This document shows positions 63,302 to 64,000 of a DNA stretch of 64,000 nt, piece by piece. The DNA comes from an uncultured Pseudokineococcus sp. GTDB taxonomy: Bacteria; Actinomycetota; Actinomycetes; Actinomycetales; Quadrisphaeraceae. The position numbers and the translations under genes are program-made. The first letter of the stretch is position 1; each line of letters starts with the position of its first letter. Location: contig NZ_CANMAA010000006.1 in NCBI RefSeq assembly GCF_947495735.1, positions 62,001-126,000 of the forward strand. The letters are read 5' to 3'. The notes below the pieces were generated by a model. That model worked only from the letters and a program-made list of their open reading frames with translations, did not search any database and had not been told where the DNA came from.

Positions 63302-64000
63302 GTGAGCGCGCAGCGCGCCGAGGCCGACGCCGAGCGGCCCGACCAGCAGTCCCCGCCCGCGGGCCGCGAGCCCGGCCGCGTCGGCTCCACCCTCGCAGCC
63401 GTGCGCGACGGCTCCGGGCTGCTGTCGCTGCTCGCGGTCGTGCTGGCCCTCGTCCTCGGCGCCGTGCTCATCGCGGTCGCCGACCCGCGGGTGCAGGAGA
63501 CGGTGACCTACCTGACGGCGCGGCCCAGCGACTTCCTCGGCGCCGTCGGCAGCGCCGTCGGCGGGGCGTACACGGCGCTGCTGCAGGGCGCCGTGCTCGA
63601 CTGGACGGCGAGCACGCCCGCCCGGGTGGTCCGCCCGATCACCGAGACCCTCACCGTGGCGACGCCGCTCATCGCCGCCGGGCTGGGCGTCGCGCTCAGC
63701 TTCCGCGCGGGCCTGTTCAACATCGGCGCGCAGGGCCAGATCATCCTCGGGGCGGTCCTCGCCGGCTGGGTCGGCTTCGCGCTCGAGCTGCCGGTGGGGC
63801 TGCACCTGCTGCTGGCCCTGGTCGGCGGCGTCCTCGGCGGCGCGCTGTGGGGCGGCATCGCCGGCGGCCTCAAGGCCCGGACCGGCGCCCACGAGGTGAT
63901 CGTCACGATCATGCTCAACTACGTCGCCCTGCGGCTCGTGGAGTTCCTCCTGACCCTGGGCGCCTTCCAGCGCGAGGGCCAGGCCAACCCGATCAGCCCG
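63302..64000 (+). CDS. BMP/nucleoside ABC transporter permease, cut by window end
   Basis: The first 233 codons of a YufP-type permease. After a polar 40-residue lead come helices LLSLLAVVLALVLGAVLIAVA, TLTVATPLIAAGLGVALSF with FNIGAQGQIILGAVLAGWVGFAL (the family's conserved FNIGAEGQ-like segment), and LLLALVGGVLGGALWGGIAGGL, then the coupling loop GAHEVIVTIMLNYVAL. GTG 63302 starts 20 bases after the ATPase stop, with a nine-codon frame bridging them. The C-terminal half and any second permease lie outside. Confidence 0.9.
   Translation, partial: MSAQRAEADAERPDQQSPPAGREPGRVGSTLAAVRDGSGLLSLLAVVLALVLGAVLIAVADPRVQETVTYLTARPSDFLGAVGSAVGGAYTALLQGAVLDWTASTPARVVRPITETLTVATPLIAAGLGVALSFRAGLFNIGAQGQIILGAVLAGWVGFALELPVGLHLLLALVGGVLGGALWGGIAGGLKARTGAHEVIVTIMLNYVALRLVEFLLTLGAFQREGQANPISP

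Overview
The window is one very GC-rich chromosomal stretch from an actinomycete. GTG starts, 4-base GTGA overlaps between operon partners, a WhiB protein, a BldM-type regulator beside guaB/guaB3, and the sucCD-perM-purN-purH order all point to Actinomycetota. A chemotaxis receptor suggests a motile relative, and Kineosporiales (Kineococcus/Quadrisphaera-like) fits, but the sequence alone does not prove the order. About 50 genes are present. There are no rRNA or tRNA genes, no phage and no CRISPR array.

Layout. 1-2.5 kb holds regulators (whiB, a MerR-like protein, a BldM-like orphan response regulator). 2.6-10 kb holds GMP-branch purine genes (guaB, guaB3, guaA) with an SDR, SURF1 and small membrane proteins. 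10.1-15.1 kb is a catabolic cassette: a divergent GntR regulator, then MatC-type dicarboxylate transporter, CaiB-type CoA-transferase and an AccD-AccA fusion. Convergent to it are ackA-pta (15.2-18.5 kb), so a route from a malonate-like diacid to acetyl-CoA to acetate is conceivable. 18.6-23.2 kb has a nucleotidyltransferase, two divergent Nudix hydrolases and PcrA helicase. 23.3-24.9 kb has an OFA-type MFS carrier with a tiny membrane partner. 25.1-34.7 kb mixes TCA genes (sucCD, mdh, icd) with perM, purN and purH. 34.7-39.9 kb has a CDF exporter, a chemotaxis receptor, an SDR and purU. 39.9-42.3 kb is glyA-folD behind a ZTP riboswitch. 42.4-43.5 kb is a broken AbiEi/DUF559-like nuclease gene bracketed by two matching hairpins. 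43.5-49.8 kb has an SDR, xthA, a flavin disulfide oxidoreductase, trpS, a 2'-5' RNA ligase-like protein and YihY. 50.2-52.0 kb is sdhC-sdhD-sdhB with sdhA missing. 52.2-60.1 kb has manC, a single-chain MutA-MutB methylmalonyl-CoA mutase, meaB and an M20 amidohydrolase. 60.3-64 kb is the start of a BMP-type nucleoside ABC importer that runs off the end.

Together the genes cover purine synthesis and one-carbon supply (guaB, guaA, purN, purH, purU, glyA, folD, nucleoside uptake), central carbon flow (sucCD, mdh, icd, sdh, pta-ackA) and propionate entry (mutase plus MeaB).

The observations most worth following are the hairpin-bracketed nuclease gene, the MutA-MutB fusion, the MatC/CaiB/AccDA cassette, the missing sdhA, a perfect 28-bp inverted repeat between yihY and sdhB, and a recurrent TANNNT box 6-8 bases before start codons, which suggests many leaderless messages.
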